In this document: positions 24,325 through 34,128 of the stretch, piece by piece | How positions within the stretch are numbered: the stretch's first letter is position 1 | Layout of the letters: every line of letters begins with the position of its first letter | Assembly: GCA_040371205.1 (NCBI GenBank) | Contig: AP031382.1 | Span: 868,001 to 932,000 of the forward strand | DNA: 64,000 bases | Direction of reading: 5' to 3' | Source: Rhodanobacter sp. | GTDB taxonomy: Bacteria; Pseudomonadota; Gammaproteobacteria; Xanthomonadales; Rhodanobacteraceae | Notes under the pieces: generated by a model | What the model saw: the letters and a program-made list of their open reading frames with translations, nothing else | What the model was told of the DNA's origin: nothing | Databases searched by the model: none | Translations under genes and position numbers: made by a program

Positions 24325-25350
24325 TTACAGCTGCCCGATCACCAACTGCACCAGCAGGCTGCTGACCGACACCGCCGCCCACACGCCCAGCCCCAGCAGG
24401 ATCGGCCGCGGGCCGCTGGCGATCATCTTGCGCAGGTTGGCGGACAGGCCGATGGCGGTGAGCGCCACGATGATGAGGAACTCGGCGGCAACGTGCAGCA
24501 CGGGCAGCGCAACCGCGGGAACCAGGCCGGCGGTGCGCAGCGCCGAGGCCACCAGGAACCACAGGATGAACCACGGGAAGATGCGCCGCAGGCTGAAGTC
24601 GGTGGCGCCCTTCTTCTTCTCGCGCGCGGCGACCGCGAAGGCAAGGATCAGGCAGATCGGGATGATCAGCGTGGCGCGGGTGAGCTTGACGATGGTGGCG
24701 TAGTCGCCCGCCGCGTGGCTGTAGCTGTAGCCCGCCGCCACCACCGACGAGGTGTCGTTGATCGCGGTACCGGCCCACAGGCCGAAGCCGAGGTCGCTCA
24801 AGTGCAGCAGGTGGCCGAGCAGCGGGAACAGCAGCACCGCCACCACGTTGAACAGGAAGATGGTGGAGATCGCAAACGCGGTGTCGTGCTCGTCGGGCTT
24901 GATGATGGGCGTCACCGCGGCGATAGCCGATCCGCCGCAGATCGCGGTGCCTACGCCGATCAGGATCTTCAGCTTGTCGTGCACGCCCAGCCAGCGGCCC
25001 AGCGTCCAGGCGCTGAGGAAGGCCACGGTCAGCGTCACCATGGTCACCGACAGCGACTCCAGCCCGGTCTTCGCCACCTGGGTGAGGCTGAGGCCGAAGC
25101 CCAGCGCGATGATCGACCACTGCAGCACCTGCTTGCCGGCGAAGGCGATGCCGGGCGTGAAGCGCGCATCCGGCGAGATGGTGTTGCGCACCGCGATGCC
25201 GAGCAGGATGCCGATCACCGGGCCGCCGATCAGCGGCAGCAGGCGCCCCAGCCACCAGGCAAGCAGGGCGATGGCGACGGCGAGCAACAGGCCGGGGGTG
25301 CGGCTGCGCAGGGTGGGGCGGGCAAGGGCGGCGGCGAGCGGTACGTTCAT
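24325..25350 (-). CDS. yeiH: YeiH/UPF0324 family putative sulfate exporter
   Basis: A 341-residue membrane protein with about ten helices (start MNVPLAAALARP; an ATG at 25362 adds four residues). GGPVIGILLGIAVRN near the N-terminus and GTAICGGSAIAAVTPII in the middle are typical of the YeiH family, as is GTAINDTSSVVAAGY. Some relatives are described as sulfite- or sulfur-stress-linked exporters, but transport has rarely been shown. It is divergent from a LysR regulator across a 105-bp region containing a LysR-type box, the same pair as yeiH-yeiE in E. coli. Confidence 0.88.
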   Translation of the reverse strand: MNVPLAAALARPTLRSRTPGLLLAVAIALLAWWLGRLLPLIGGPVIGILLGIAVRNTISPDARFTPGIAFAGKQVLQWSIIALGFGLSLTQVAKTGLESLSVTMVTLTVAFLSAWTLGRWLGVHDKLKILIGVGTAICGGSAIAAVTPIIKPDEHDTAFAISTIFLFNVVAVLLFPLLGHLLHLSDLGFGLWAGTAINDTSSVVAAGYSYSHAAGDYATIVKLTRATLIIPICLILAFAVAAREKKKGATDFSLRRIFPWFILWFLVASALRTAGLVPAVALPVLHVAAEFLIIVALTAIGLSANLRKMIASGPRPILLGLGVWAAVSVSSLLVQLVIGQL

Positions 25351-25409
25351 CGGGCGTGGCATTGCGTGGGGCGCGGGGCGTCGAGGCGCCCATTGTCTCC
25401 GGCGCATGC

Positions 25410-25436
25410 AATCAGTAAAACTTGGAATATCTGATT
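25410..25436. promoter_or_regulatory. LysR-type operator between yeiH and its regulator
   Basis: aatcag (25410-25415) and ctgatt (25431-25436) are perfect inverted arms separated by an AT-rich 15-bp spacer. The site lies in the divergent promoter region, 20 bp upstream of the regulator start. It is distinctly AT-rich against its surroundings. The layout fits an autoregulatory LysR recognition site. Confidence 0.55.
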
Positions 25437-25455
25437 ATTCGTATAAGGTTTGGTG

Positions 25456-26343
25456 ATGAACAACATCAGCCCGCGCCAGCTTGAAGTGTTCGTGCAGATC
25501 GCGTTGTTGGGCAGCGTGCGCGCCGCCGCCGAGCGCCTCTACCTGACCCAGCCGGCGGCCAGCATGGCGCTGGCCGAGTTGGAGCGGCAGCTAGACGCGC
25601 CGCTGTTCGCCCGCGAGCGCGGCCGCCTGCGGCTCAACCCGCGCGGCCGCGAGCTGCTGCCGCTGGCGCAGGAGCTACTGGAACGCCATGCCGAGTTCGG
25701 CCGCCGCGGGCGCGAGGACGGCGGCGCGTTTTCCGGCGAATTGCGCATCGGCGCCAGCAACACGGTGGGCAACTACCGCGTGGGCGAATTGCTGGGCGAG
25801 TTCGTGCGCGCGCATCCGCAGGTGGCGATCCGCCTGCGCGTGGCCAACACCGACGCCATTGCCGCGGCGATGCTGGAGCACAGCCTCGACCTGGGCTGCG
25901 TCGAAGGGCCGGTGACGCATCCGCAACTGGAAGTGCGGCCCTGGCGCGACGACCTGCTGGTGGTGTGCGCGCCGCCCGACCACCCGCTGGCGCGCAAGCG
26001 CGGCCTGAAGCCCGCCGACTTCGCCGGCGCGCGCTGGGTGATGCGCGAGCCGGGTTCGGCCACCCGCGCCACCAGCGAGCGCGTGCTGTCGCAGTTGCCG
26101 CCGGGCGAGACCGTGCTGGAGCTGGACCAGACCGAGGCGATCAAGCAGGCGGTGATCGCCGGCCTAGGCATCGCCTGCCTGCCGCAGGTGGCGGTGGTCG
26201 ATGCGCTGGCCACGGGGCGGCTGAAGGCGCTGAAGACGCCGTTCCTCGACCTGCGGCGCAGGCTGTCGATGCTGATCCACAGGCAGAAGTACCGCGGCGC
26301 GCTGCTGGATGCCTTCGTCGCGCAGGCGGGGCTTGAGCGCTGA
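25456..26343 (+). CDS. LysR-family transcriptional regulator (YeiE-like)
   Basis: A 295-residue LTTR. The N-terminal winged helix-turn-helix is MNNISPRQLEVFVQIALLGS with RLYLTQPAASMALAELE. The effector-binding domain begins at about residue 90 (LRIGASNTVGNYRVGELL), and SATRATSERVL near residue 200 belongs to the second subdomain. Close spacing and divergence from yeiH strongly suggest it controls that gene, as YeiE is paired with YeiH in enterics. YeiE has been linked to sulfite detoxification in Enterobacteriaceae; that role is only inferred here. The start is the ATG at 25456. Confidence 0.9.
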   Translation: MNNISPRQLEVFVQIALLGSVRAAAERLYLTQPAASMALAELERQLDAPLFARERGRLRLNPRGRELLPLAQELLERHAEFGRRGREDGGAFSGELRIGASNTVGNYRVGELLGEFVRAHPQVAIRLRVANTDAIAAAMLEHSLDLGCVEGPVTHPQLEVRPWRDDLLVVCAPPDHPLARKRGLKPADFAGARWVMREPGSATRATSERVLSQLPPGETVLELDQTEAIKQAVIAGLGIACLPQVAVVDALATGRLKALKTPFLDLRRRLSMLIHRQKYRGALLDAFVAQAGLER

Positions 26344-26351
26344 GCGGGCCT

Positions 26352-28082
26352 TCAGTCCGAGAGTTGCGCCAGCAGCTCGGCCACCTGCTCGTGGGTGGTG
26401 GCGCGCAGCAGGCGTGTCGCGTGGTTGCGCAAGTTGCCGTGGTCCAGCGTGGCGAGGCGGTCGCGCACCAGCAGCAACTGGCTGGGGTGCATGCTGAACT
26501 CGGTCAGGCCCAGCGCGAGCAGCATGGCGGTGAAGTTCACGTCGCCGCCGATCTCGCCGCACAGGCTCACCGGTTTCTTCGCGCGGCGGCCCGCGCCGAT
26601 CACGTGCGAAAGCAGGCGCAGCAGCGCCGGCTGCAGCGGGGTGTAGATGTTGTCCAGCGCATCGTTGCCGCGGTCGGCGGCGAGCACGTACTGGGCGAGG
26701 TCGTTGGTGCCGATGGCGAAGAAGTCGGCGTGTTCCAGCAGGGCACGGACGTTGATCGCGGCGGCGGGCACTTCGATCATCGCGCCCAGCGGCAGCTTCT
26801 CGGGCAAGTCGATGTTCTCGCGCTTCAGGTCCTGCCGCGCCAGCTTGAACAGCGTGCGCACCGCGATCAGTTCGTCGGGCTGGGTCACCATCGGCACCAG
26901 CACGCGCACGGGTCCGTAGCAGGCGGCGCGCAGGATGGCGCGGATCTGCGTGGTGAACACCGCGGGATAGCGCAGCGAGAGGCGCACGCCGCGCACGCCC
27001 AGTGCCGGATTGTCCTCGCCGCGCATCACCAGGCCGGCGGCGTCCGCCTTGTCGGCGCCGAGGTCGAGCGTGCGGATGGTCACCGGCAGGCCGCCCATGC
27101 CCAGCACCAGGTCGCGGTAGGCGTTGAACTGCTCGTCCTCGCCGGGCAAGCCCTTGTGGCGCAGGAACAGGAATTCGGTGCGGTACAGGCCCACGCCGTC
27201 GGCGCCGCGGGTGCGCGCCAGCGTCACGTCGGCGGGGGTTTCCGCGTTGGCCAGCAAGCGGATGGACGCGCCGTCGCGGGTGCACGTGGCCGCGTTGGCC
27301 AGCGTCGCGAGCCGGCGCCCTTCGGCGGCGGCCTCGCGCTGCCACGCACGGTAGCGGGAAAGGTCTTGCGCGGTGGGATGCACGATGGCTTCGCCGCCTT
27401 CGGCGTCGAGCAGGATCAGGTCGTCGTCGTGCAGCATCGACAGCGCGTCGCGCGCGCCCACCAGCATGGGCAGGCCGAGGCTGCGCGCAAGGATGGCGCT
27501 GTGCGAGTACGCGCTGCCCGAGCTGGTGATCGCACCGAGCAGGCCGTTGCCGGCGAGTTGGGCCATGTCGGCGGGCGCGATGGTGTCGGCGACGAGGATT
27601 TCGCCCACGCGCGCGGCGAGCTTGCGTTCCTCCGGCGTGGTGTGGCGCTGCAGGACGGAGACCACGCGGGCGATGACCTGGTCGATGTCCTCCTTGCGGC
27701 TGCGCAGGTAGGGGTCGTCCATCGCCTCGAACACCGCGGCCAGGCGGTCGCGCTGCTTTTTCAGTGCGGCGCCTGCACGGTAGTGGCCGATCCTGATCAG
27801 GTCGTCGAGGCCGCGCAGCAGTTCGGCGTCGTCCAGCAGCAGGCTGTGCGCGTCGATGAACTCGTTGACCTCGCGCGCCAGTGCGCCGTGCAGCTTGCCG
27901 CGCAGTTCGCGCAGCTCCTGCCGCGCGGTATCCAGCGCATGGTGCAGCTGCTGCAGTTCGCCCTCGATCTCGTCCTCGGCCAGCGGCCGGTTGTCCACCG
28001 CGTAGCGGCTGGGCTGCACCAGGCGCGCGCGCCCGAGCGCCATGCCGCGCGAGGCGAGTGTGCCGGGCAGGACGAGCCTCAT
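26352..28082 (-). CDS. ptsI: Phosphoenolpyruvate-protein phosphotransferase (PTS enzyme I)
   Basis: A 576-residue enzyme I that takes phosphate from PEP and passes it to HPr. The phospho-histidine is H194 in SSGSAYSHSAILARS. The PEP-binding barrel shows DGVGLYRTEFLFL, GTNDLAQYVLAADRGN and the catalytic-cysteine loop VSLCGEIGGD. It lacks an N-terminal GAF domain, so it is of the classical EI type rather than EI-Ntr (PtsP). It starts 5 bp after the HPr gene at the end of the run hprK-rapZ-EIIA-HPr-EI. No sugar permease accompanies it, which suggests a regulatory PTS. Confidence 0.93.
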   Translation of the reverse strand: MRLVLPGTLASRGMALGRARLVQPSRYAVDNRPLAEDEIEGELQQLHHALDTARQELRELRGKLHGALAREVNEFIDAHSLLLDDAELLRGLDDLIRIGHYRAGAALKKQRDRLAAVFEAMDDPYLRSRKEDIDQVIARVVSVLQRHTTPEERKLAARVGEILVADTIAPADMAQLAGNGLLGAITSSGSAYSHSAILARSLGLPMLVGARDALSMLHDDDLILLDAEGGEAIVHPTAQDLSRYRAWQREAAAEGRRLATLANAATCTRDGASIRLLANAETPADVTLARTRGADGVGLYRTEFLFLRHKGLPGEDEQFNAYRDLVLGMGGLPVTIRTLDLGADKADAAGLVMRGEDNPALGVRGVRLSLRYPAVFTTQIRAILRAACYGPVRVLVPMVTQPDELIAVRTLFKLARQDLKRENIDLPEKLPLGAMIEVPAAAINVRALLEHADFFAIGTNDLAQYVLAADRGNDALDNIYTPLQPALLRLLSHVIGAGRRAKKPVSLCGEIGGDVNFTAMLLALGLTEFSMHPSQLLLVRDRLATLDHGNLRNHATRLLRATTHEQVAELLAQLSD

Positions 28083-28087
28083 CGGGA

Positions 28088-28357
28088 TTACGCTCCTTCG
28101 TCGAACTTGCGGTCGAACAGCTCGGCCACGGCATCCAGCGCGGCCTGCTCGTCCGGGCCGTCGGTCCGGATGGTCAGCGGCGTGCCGATGCCGGCCGCCA
28201 GCATCATGACGCCCATGATGCTTTGCGCGTTGACTTCGCGGTTGCGGCTGATCAGCAGCACGGTGGATTGGTAGCCCTGTACCAGCTGCACCAGCTTGGC
28301 CGAGGCGCGCGCGTGCAGGCCGAGTTTGTTGGAAACGACGATTTCTTTTTCAAGCAT
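28088..28357 (-). CDS. ptsH: HPr phosphocarrier protein
   Basis: An 89-residue HPr. H15 in LGLHARASAKLVQ is the phosphocarrier site, and S46 in NAQSIMGVMML is the regulatory serine that HPr kinase phosphorylates. The retained S46 fits the presence of hprK four genes upstream. It lies between the EIIA gene (6-bp gap) and ptsI (5-bp gap) in one operon. Confidence 0.93.
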   Translation of the reverse strand: MLEKEIVVSNKLGLHARASAKLVQLVQGYQSTVLLISRNREVNAQSIMGVMMLAAGIGTPLTIRTDGPDEQAALDAVAELFDRKFDEGA

Positions 28358-28363
28358 GGCGAT

Positions 28364-28762
28364 TCATGAGCAGGCACGGTCGATGAAGATGCCGCCGCGT
28401 CCGCCGCTGGCCGCGATCTCGGCCAGTTCGTCCAGCGGTTTTTCGGCGTAATTGAGCACGCGCAGCAGCATCGGCAGGTTGAGGCCCGAGACGCAGCGCA
28501 GGCGCACGCCCAGCGAGCTGAGCGACAGCCCGATGTTGCAGGGCGTGGCGCCGTAGAGGTCGGCCAGCACCAGCACGCCGTCGCCCTGGTCGAGCGCACG
28601 GGCATGGCGCGCGGTGAGCGTGCGCATCACGTCGGGGTCGGCCTGCGGCGGCACCTCCACCGCCTCGACCTTGAGCGGCAGCTTGGGCATCACATGGAGG
28701 GCGGCGGAGATCAGCGCCTGGCCGACCGCTTCATGGGTCATCAGCAGCACGCCTGCGCTCAT
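28364..28762 (-). CDS. PTS mannose-type EIIA component
   Basis: A 132-residue EIIA of the mannose family. H10 in GVLLMTHEAVGQALI is the phosphorylation site, and GDGVLVLADLYGATPCNIG is the family's second signature. No IIB, IIC or IID partners follow, so it is more likely a regulatory phosphate acceptor than part of a transporter. It sits 43 bp downstream of rapZ and 6 bp upstream of HPr. Confidence 0.88.
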   Translation of the reverse strand: MSAGVLLMTHEAVGQALISAALHVMPKLPLKVEAVEVPPQADPDVMRTLTARHARALDQGDGVLVLADLYGATPCNIGLSLSSLGVRLRCVSGLNLPMLLRVLNYAEKPLDELAEIAASGGRGGIFIDRACS

Positions 28763-28805
28763 GGCTGCGCCTCCGCTTCGTGGATTCGTTGCGACGGCAT
28801 GGCGT

Positions 28806-29717
28806 TCAATCCAGTTCGCGGTGGAAGGTGAGCACGCCTTCGCGCGTTTCGCGATAGTGCGCGGCGAGTTGCTCGACCAGGTACACCGAGCGATGGCGGC
28901 CGCCGGTGCAACCGACGGCGATGGTGACGTAGCTGCGGTCGTCCTGCTCGAAGCGCGGCAGCCAGGCATCCAGCCAGCGCGTGGTGTCGGCGAAATATTC
29001 GGCCACCAACGGTTCGGCATCGAGGAACTCGCGCACCGGCGCGTCCTTGCCGGAGAGCGGCCGCAGCTTGGGCTGCCAGTGCGGGTTGGGCAGGCAGCGC
29101 GCGTCGAACACGAAATCCGAGTCCAGCGGCAGCCCGCGCTTGAACGCGAAGGACTGGAACATCAGCGTCATGCCCTCGGTGGCCTGCGCGTAGCCGGTGG
29201 CGACCAGGCGGCGCAACTGGTGCACGTTGAGTTCGCTGGAGTCGATCACCTTTTCGGCGATCGCCATCAGCGGGCGCAGCAGCCGGCGCTCTTCGGCGAT
29301 CGCGGCGGCCAGCGACTTGCCGCGCGTGGCCAGCGGGTGGCGGCGGCGGGTTTCCGAGTAGCGTTTGAGCAGCACGGCGTCGCTGCAGTCGAGGAAGATC
29401 AGGTGCAGCAGCACGCCGGTGGCGGCCAGCGCGGACAGCGCCTCGGGCAGGTGTTCCAGGTCGTTGCCGCGGTTGCGCACGTCCACGCCGACCGCGATGC
29501 GCCGGTGGCGTCCCGCGCCGCGTCCCGCCGCTTCCACTAACTGCGGAAGCAGCGCGGGCGGCAGGTTGTCCACGCAGTAGAACTCGAGGTCTTCCAGCGC
29601 GCGCAGCGCCACCGTCTTGCCGCCGCCGGACATGCCGGTGAGCACGATCAGGTGGGTCTCGTGCGGATTGGAGAACGGGCTGGGTGCGGCGGGCGCGTCG
29701 TTCACTTCGGTCACCAT
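28806..29717 (-). CDS. rapZ: RNase adapter / nucleotide-binding protein RapZ
   Basis: A 303-residue RapZ (YvcJ family). Walker A GMSGGGKT is at residues 28-35, DVRNR follows, and the C-terminal RNA/metabolite-binding part carries [18 protein letters not shown]. In E. coli RapZ binds glucosamine-6-phosphate and guides RNase E to the small RNA GlmZ, adjusting glmS. Its start (ATG 29717) overlaps the end of hprK by 7 bp. Association with rpoN, hpf and PTS genes is conserved across proteobacteria. Confidence 0.92.
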   Translation of the reverse strand: MVTEVNDAPAAPSPFSNPHETHLIVLTGMSGGGKTVALRALEDLEFYCVDNLPPALLPQLVEAAGRGAGRHRRIAVGVDVRNRGNDLEHLPEALSALAATGVLLHLIFLDCSDAVLLKRYSETRRRHPLATRGKSLAAAIAEERRLLRPLMAIAEKVIDSSELNVHQLRRLVATGYAQATEGMTLMFQSFAFKRGLPLDSDFVFDARCLPNPHWQPKLRPLSGKDAPVREFLDAEPLVAEYFADTTRWLDAWLPRFEQDDRSYVTIAVGCTGGRHRSVYLVEQLAAHYRETREGVLTFHRELD

Positions 29718-30661
29718 GGCGGCAGCCGGCGCAGCTGGTGCGCTTGGCGGTCGATGAAGGTTTGCGCGGGGTCGATGCCCTTGCTCTTCAGTGCGTGGCT
29801 GCGCACCGCAGCCTCGACCAGCACGGCGATGTTGCGGCCCGGCGCCACCGGGATGGTGATCATCGGTACCTTCACGTCGAATACTTCGCGATGGCCGATG
29901 TCGCCGGTGAGGCGGGTCAGCGCGTCGATGTCCTCGCCGTCGCGCAGCGGCTTGAGGTGGATCACCAGACGCAGGTATTTGGACGGCTTCACCGACATGT
30001 GGCCGAACATCTCGCGCACGTTGAGCACGCCCAGGCCGCGCACTTCCAGCAGGTCCTGCAGCAACTCGGGGCAGGTGCCGTCGATCACGTCCGGCGCGAT
30101 CAGGGTGAACTCGGTGGCGTCGTCCGCCACCAGGCGGTGGCCGCGGCTGATCAGTTCCAACGCCAACTCGCTCTTTCCCGAGCCGGCCTCGCCGGTGATC
30201 AGCACGCCGATCGAAAACACTTCCAGGAACACGCCGTGCAAGGTGATCTTGGCCGCCAGCTGGCGCGCGAGGTGGTATTGCAGGAAGGTCAGCAACTCGT
30301 GGCCGCGCTTGGAGCTGACCCACAGCGGCGTGTCGGTCTCCTCGGCGACCTCGCGCAGATCCGGCGGCACCGGCTGGTCCTTGGTGACGATCAGCGCCAC
30401 CGGCCGGGTGGCGGCGATCTTGTGGATCGCCTCCCAGCGCTGGCGCGAGTCCATGGTGTCGAGGAAGTTCAGTTCCTCGGTGCCGATGATCTGCACCTTG
30501 TTCGGGTAGATGACGTTGAGGTAGCCGATCAGCGAGGGCCGGCGCGATTGCGCGATGCCGGGTTCCAGCATGCGCGATTCGCCGCGCATGCCGGCGATCC
30601 AACGCAGCGCCATGCGCTCGTTGACGCCGTCGAAGAGTTGTCGTGCGGTGAGGCGGTCCAA
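29711..30661 (-). CDS. hprK: HPr kinase/phosphorylase
   Basis: A 316-residue bifunctional enzyme that phosphorylates or dephosphorylates Ser46 of HPr. Walker A is GEAGSGKS at residues 157-164. VADDATEF and [16 protein letters not shown] match the HprK signature, and [17 protein letters not shown] is the C-terminal region. HPr kinase is missing from enterics but present in Xanthomonadales and many other proteobacteria. It heads a five-gene unit with rapZ, EIIA, HPr and EI. A hairpin separates it from hpf, so a promoter should lie in 30662-30758. Confidence 0.93.
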   Translation of the reverse strand: MDRLTARQLFDGVNERMALRWIAGMRGESRMLEPGIAQSRRPSLIGYLNVIYPNKVQIIGTEELNFLDTMDSRQRWEAIHKIAATRPVALIVTKDQPVPPDLREVAEETDTPLWVSSKRGHELLTFLQYHLARQLAAKITLHGVFLEVFSIGVLITGEAGSGKSELALELISRGHRLVADDATEFTLIAPDVIDGTCPELLQDLLEVRGLGVLNVREMFGHMSVKPSKYLRLVIHLKPLRDGEDIDALTRLTGDIGHREVFDVKVPMITIPVAPGRNIAVLVEAAVRSHALKSKGIDPAQTFIDRQAHQLRRLPPW

Positions 30662-30759
30662 GCTTCGATCCTCTGCGTCGCGGGCCGCGGGTGGGTTTGC
30701 GGCAGTGCAGCGGTCATTGTGCCAGCTTGGGCGGGGGCTGTGCGGATGCAGGGGGAAGG

Positions 30760-30785
30760 GCAGGCCGCCGGTGCGGGCGGCCTGC
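30760..30785 (-). terminator. Hairpin downstream of hpf
   Basis: gcaggccgcc (30760-30769) pairs with ggcggcctgc (30776-30785) around a 6-nt loop, 10 bp after the hpf stop on the minus strand. No strong T tract follows, so attenuation is as likely as full termination before hprK. Confidence 0.5.
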
Positions 30786-30794
30786 GGGAACGCG

Positions 30795-31118
30795 TCAGCC
30801 GTACTGCACCTCCGCGCGCGCGGAGCGGTGGTGCTTGTCGGAAACCTTTTCGTGATGTCGGCGCAACTGCGAGACCAGTTTTTCGAACAACGCGTCGATG
30901 GATACGTACATGTCGGTCTCGGCGGCTTCGGCGTGCAGGGTGGCGCCCTTGACGCCCAGCGTGGCGTCCGCGCGGTGTTGCAGCTTGTCCACCGAGAGGA
31001 TCACGGTAAGGCTGATCAGCTTGTCGTCGAGGCGGTGGAGGCGGTCGAGCCGGGACTCGACGTGTTGGCGCAGCGCGGGGGTGACTTCGATCTGCTGGCC
31101 GCTGAGTTGGAATTGCAT
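30795..31118 (-). CDS. hpf: Ribosome hibernation promoting factor (short form)
   Basis: A 107-residue HPF/YfiA-family protein starting [24 protein letters not shown]. Conserved features are [12 protein letters not shown] and [16 protein letters not shown], then [23 protein letters not shown]. It binds the 30S subunit and promotes inactive 100S dimers in stationary phase. It lies 132 bp downstream of rpoN, the standard arrangement. The usual next gene, ptsN, is absent. Confidence 0.92.
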   Translation of the reverse strand: MQFQLSGQQIEVTPALRQHVESRLDRLHRLDDKLISLTVILSVDKLQHRADATLGVKGATLHAEAAETDMYVSIDALFEKLVSQLRRHHEKVSDKHHRSARAEVQYG

Positions 31119-31250
31119 GGTACGCCTCCTCTGGTAGTGCAGTGCCGCCTTTCGCGGCGGGATGGACGCGCGTCGGTCGGTCCTGGCGCGTCTTCGAACA
31201 TCCTTCGCTACTGTAGATGAGAGTGTTTTTCCGGCAGGCAAGTTCCCCGG

Positions 31251-32714
31251 TCAATTCTTGCGCTGGCGTTCGCTGGAACTGGGGATGCGCAATCCTTCGC
31301 GGTATTTGGCCACGGTGCGCCGCGCGACCTGGATGCCCTTGCTCTTCAACTCCGCCGCCAACGCCTGGTCGGACAGCGGCTTGCGTGGGTCTTCGGCGTC
31401 GATCAGCTTGCGCAGCATGGCCTGGATCGCGGTGGCCGAAGCGCTGCCGCCGTCCTCGGTGGAGACGCCGCTGGAAAAGAAGTATTTCAGTTCGAAGGTG
31501 CCGCGCGGCGTGTGCAGGTACTTGCGCGTGGTGACGCGCGAGATGGTGGATTCGTGCATGCCCACTTCCTCGGCCACTTCGCGCAGCACCAGCGGGTGCA
31601 TGGCCTCGGGACCGTAGTCGAGGAAGGCGCTTTGCCGCCGCACGATGGCACCGGCCACCTTGAGCAGGGTTTCGGCACGCGATTCCAAACTCTTGAGCAG
31701 CCAGCGCGCCTCTTGCAGTTGTCCCTTCATCCAGCTGGCGTCGTCGCCGCGGGCGCGGGCGATCAGGTTGCAGTAGTGCTGGTTGAGGCCCAGTCGCGGC
31801 TGGGCGTCCGCGTTCAGGCGCACCTGCCAACGGTTGCCCTCGCGCACGGCATAGACGTCGGGAGCGACGTATTCCACCGGCGTCGCGTCCAGCGCCGCGC
31901 CGGGACGCGGGTCCAGGCTGCGGATCAGCGCGGCGGCCGCCGCCACGTCGTCCTCGCCGGCATGCAGCTTGCGCGCGAGCTTGGCGATGTCGTTGCGCGC
32001 CAGCAGTTCCAGTTCGCCTTCCACGATGGCAAGCGCGAGTTCGCGCTGCGGCGTGGCGCCGTCGAACTGCCGCAACTGGCTTTGCAGGCAGTCGCGCAGG
32101 TCGAGGCTGGCCACGCCCAGCGGATCGAAGCCCTGCAGGCGGCGGCGCACCGCCTCGATCTCGCCGAGGTTGGCGTCGAGGCCGGCCGGAAGCGCGGCGC
32201 GCACGGCTTCGATGCCGTCGACGAGGTAGCCGTCGGCGTTCAGCGCGTCGATCATCACCGTGGCGATGGCGGTCTGGCGCGGGTTGAAACCGGCCAGGTT
32301 GAGTTGCCACAGCAAGTGCTGCTGCAGGGTTTCGGGCGCGGCGTTCTGCGGTTCGAAGTCCTCGTCGCCGCGCGCGTTGCCGCTGCCGCCGGCGCTGGAG
32401 AAGTCGATCGGCGTTTCGACGCTGCCGCCGCCATCGTCGCTCCACTCGGCGCCGTCGTCGCTGTCCGCGCCGCGATCGGCGGCGGTCTCGGCCTGGCTGG
32501 GCGCCTGCACGTATTCGGTTTCGGGCGCGGCCTCGTCCTCGGCGGGGGCGTCTTCGCTCTCGTCGGCGAATTCGAGCAGCGGATTGCCCTCGGCGATCTG
32601 CCGCAGTTCCGTTTCCAGCTCGAGTTGCGACAACTGCAACAGGCGTATCGCCAATTGCAGTTGCGGCGTCAGGGTGAGCTGCTGGTGGAGGCGGAATTGC
32701 AGTGCCGGTTTCAT
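31251..32714 (-). CDS. rpoN: RNA polymerase sigma-54 factor RpoN
   Basis: A 487-residue sigma-54. Region I (residues 1-50) is LTPQLQLAIRLLQLSQLELETEL, the glutamine/leucine-rich activator-response part. An acidic region II follows (EDAPAEDEAAPETEYV). The core-binding and HTH regions include MHESTISRVTTRKYLHTPRGTFE, and the RpoN box is ARRTVAKYRE near the end. It directs transcription of nitrogen, flagellar, pilin and other genes with -24/-12 promoters. It follows lptB by 86 bp on the same strand and precedes hpf. Confidence 0.94.
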   Translation of the reverse strand: MKPALQFRLHQQLTLTPQLQLAIRLLQLSQLELETELRQIAEGNPLLEFADESEDAPAEDEAAPETEYVQAPSQAETAADRGADSDDGAEWSDDGGGSVETPIDFSSAGGSGNARGDEDFEPQNAAPETLQQHLLWQLNLAGFNPRQTAIATVMIDALNADGYLVDGIEAVRAALPAGLDANLGEIEAVRRRLQGFDPLGVASLDLRDCLQSQLRQFDGATPQRELALAIVEGELELLARNDIAKLARKLHAGEDDVAAAAALIRSLDPRPGAALDATPVEYVAPDVYAVREGNRWQVRLNADAQPRLGLNQHYCNLIARARGDDASWMKGQLQEARWLLKSLESRAETLLKVAGAIVRRQSAFLDYGPEAMHPLVLREVAEEVGMHESTISRVTTRKYLHTPRGTFELKYFFSSGVSTEDGGSASATAIQAMLRKLIDAEDPRKPLSDQALAAELKSKGIQVARRTVAKYREGLRIPSSSERQRKN

Positions 32715-32800
32715 GCTGGCCCGAACGATGAACTGGTGCCCATCCTACCCCGCGCGCTGCGGGTGCGGCCATAGTCCTGCGCGGCGCAGTGAACGCCGTG

Positions 32801-33520
<720 letters not shown>

Positions 33521-33522
33521 GC

Positions 33523-34128
33523 TTACTTGCCGCCTGCGGTCGGCTGGGCGGCGCTGGCTGCCGGCGCGGGGGCGGCCGGTTTGGCGGCGGCCGGCTGGGC
33601 CGGCTTGGGCTTGGGCAGGAAGGTCATGTGCACGCGTCCATCGCCGTTGCTGTCGCCGGTGATGTAGGCGGTCTGGGTGTTGTAGGTCAGCTTGTCGCCA
33701 TGCGCCTCGCCGCGGCCCTGCTGCTTGACCACGGCATTGCCGGTCAGCACGGCGATGCCGTTGATGTTGTCGTAGTCGAGTTGGGCCGCCTCGCCGGTCA
33801 TCAGGTTGCCGCTGTCGTCCACTTCCTGGATGTGCGCCGGATGGCCGGTCACCACCACGCGGCTAACCTGCTGGTCGGCGTCGAAATAGATCTTGGCCAG
33901 GTCGCCGGTCACCTTCATGGTGCCCTGGGTGATCACCACGTGACCGTTCAGCGTGGTGATGCTGTTGGGCGCGTTATAGCCGCTGAACGAGTCGGCGTGC
34001 TCGACGTTCATCGGCTGGTTGCGGTCATCCTTGCGCGCCAGCGCCGGTTGCAGGAACAGCAGGCCGATCGCCAGCAGGCCCAGTCGCAGGGTTCCGCTTG
34101 CGCGGATAGAGGATGCCGTGAACGTCAT
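33523..34128 (-). CDS. lptA: LPS transport periplasmic protein LptA
   Basis: A 201-residue periplasmic bridge protein of the Lpt machine. The signal sequence runs through [18 protein letters not shown]; the OstA-like beta-jellyroll follows ([42 protein letters not shown]). The C-terminal ~30 residues are an Ala/Pro-rich tail not needed for the fold. The start is the ATG at 34128 ([11 protein letters not shown]), which overlaps the lptC 3' end by 104 bp. It is encoded between lptC and lptB. Confidence 0.9.
   Translation of the reverse strand: MTFTASSIRASGTLRLGLLAIGLLFLQPALARKDDRNQPMNVEHADSFSGYNAPNSITTLNGHVVITQGTMKVTGDLAKIYFDADQQVSRVVVTGHPAHIQEVDDSGNLMTGEAAQLDYDNINGIAVLTGNAVVKQQGRGEAHGDKLTYNTQTAYITGDSNGDGRVHMTFLPKPKPAQPAAAKPAAPAPAASAAQPTAGGK

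Noticed and set aside
28806-30602. Apparent fused rapZ-hprK frame (598 codons)
   Set aside because: The first half is a wrong-frame reading of hprK; RapZ starts at 29717 with MVTEVND and hprK ends at 29711 in its own frame.
32715-32800. Hairpin between lptB and rpoN as a terminator
   Set aside because: The stem is short and interrupted and there is no T tract; rpoN may be partly co-transcribed with lptB.
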